From positions 804,001 to 868,000 of the forward strand of contig NC_003062.2 of NCBI RefSeq assembly GCF_000092025.1: 64,000 bases of DNA, written 5' to 3'. Shown here in pieces: positions 63,999 through 64,000 of this stretch; position 1 is the stretch's first letter, and each line of letters starts with the position of its first letter. Under the pieces are notes generated by a model. That model saw only the letters and a program-made list of their open reading frames with translations. It ran no database searches and had not been told where the DNA came from. The translations under genes and the position numbers were made by a program. Source of the stretch: Agrobacterium fabrum str. C58 (lineage in GTDB: Bacteria; Pseudomonadota; Alphaproteobacteria; Rhizobiales; Rhizobiaceae).

Positions 63999-64000
63999 AA

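Overview
The window looks like chromosomal DNA of a Rhizobiaceae alphaproteobacterium, most probably the Agrobacterium tumefaciens/fabrum complex. The evidence is the GC-rich coding bias, an Atu4866-family protein, rhizobial sulfate assimilation genes (cysNDH plus sbp-cysTWA), a betI-betB-betA choline operon, and several intergenic palindromic repeat families of the kind scattered through Agrobacterium and Rhizobium genomes. No prophage, plasmid backbone or CRISPR array is visible. Two tRNA genes, Gln(TTG) and Pro(CGG), are present, and a decayed tyrosine recombinase tail lies next to tRNA-Pro.

Layout. 1-9 kb: the end of ppdK, two small lipoproteins and an MliC-type lysozyme inhibitor, a DAACS symporter, a DUF1499 membrane protein, an MBL-fold hydrolase, tRNA-Gln, a ParDE module and a malate:quinone oxidoreductase with an apparent Tat signal. 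9-18 kb: tRNA-Pro, the integrase relic, a 25-residue membrane peptide, then sulfur assimilation. cysH-cysD-cysN run leftward; an Rrf2 regulator, sulfate-binding protein and CysT/W/A transporter run rightward. CysN has no kinase domain and CysH has APS-reductase cysteines, so APS appears to be reduced directly. 18-27 kb: a long inverted repeat, a small ORF with an exceptional ribosome binding site, a quinone oxidoreductase, an EAL-CBS-GGDEF protein, an orphan ParD-like antitoxin, betIBA behind a BetI-type palindrome and a second toxin-antitoxin pair. 27-39 kb: a ClC antiporter, DUF3750 protein, asparaginase, two GSTs, a MarR/MFS efflux pair, a two-gene exonuclease/DNA ligase module, a Tat-exported hydrolase and a GT32 glycosyltransferase.

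39-48 kb: a Zn/Cd-type P-ATPase with two nearly identical metal-binding domains and a MerR-type promoter, two tandem L,D-transpeptidases, the OhrR/Ohr peroxide-defence pair with a perfect operator, a RES-Xre toxin-antitoxin module, and an ABC-F ATPase preceded by what looks like a leader-peptide attenuator. 48-64 kb: mostly small regulator-plus-enzyme modules (MarR with DUF899/DUF1579/VOC; LysR with SDR/CMD/Atu4866; HxlR with SDR; AraC with a LysE exporter; a WYL regulator divergent from an aldo-keto reductase), a HerA-like ATPase, trans-aconitate methyltransferase and a branched-chain aminotransferase at the right edge.

Most of the window is ordinary chromosome. The least explained items are the ABC-F leader ORF, the small ORF with a perfect anti-SD complement near 18.8 kb, the palindromic repeats whose flanks are themselves palindromic but locus-specific, and a few terminators or hairpins without an assigned gene. 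All functions are inferred from motifs read by eye; no database search was possible.
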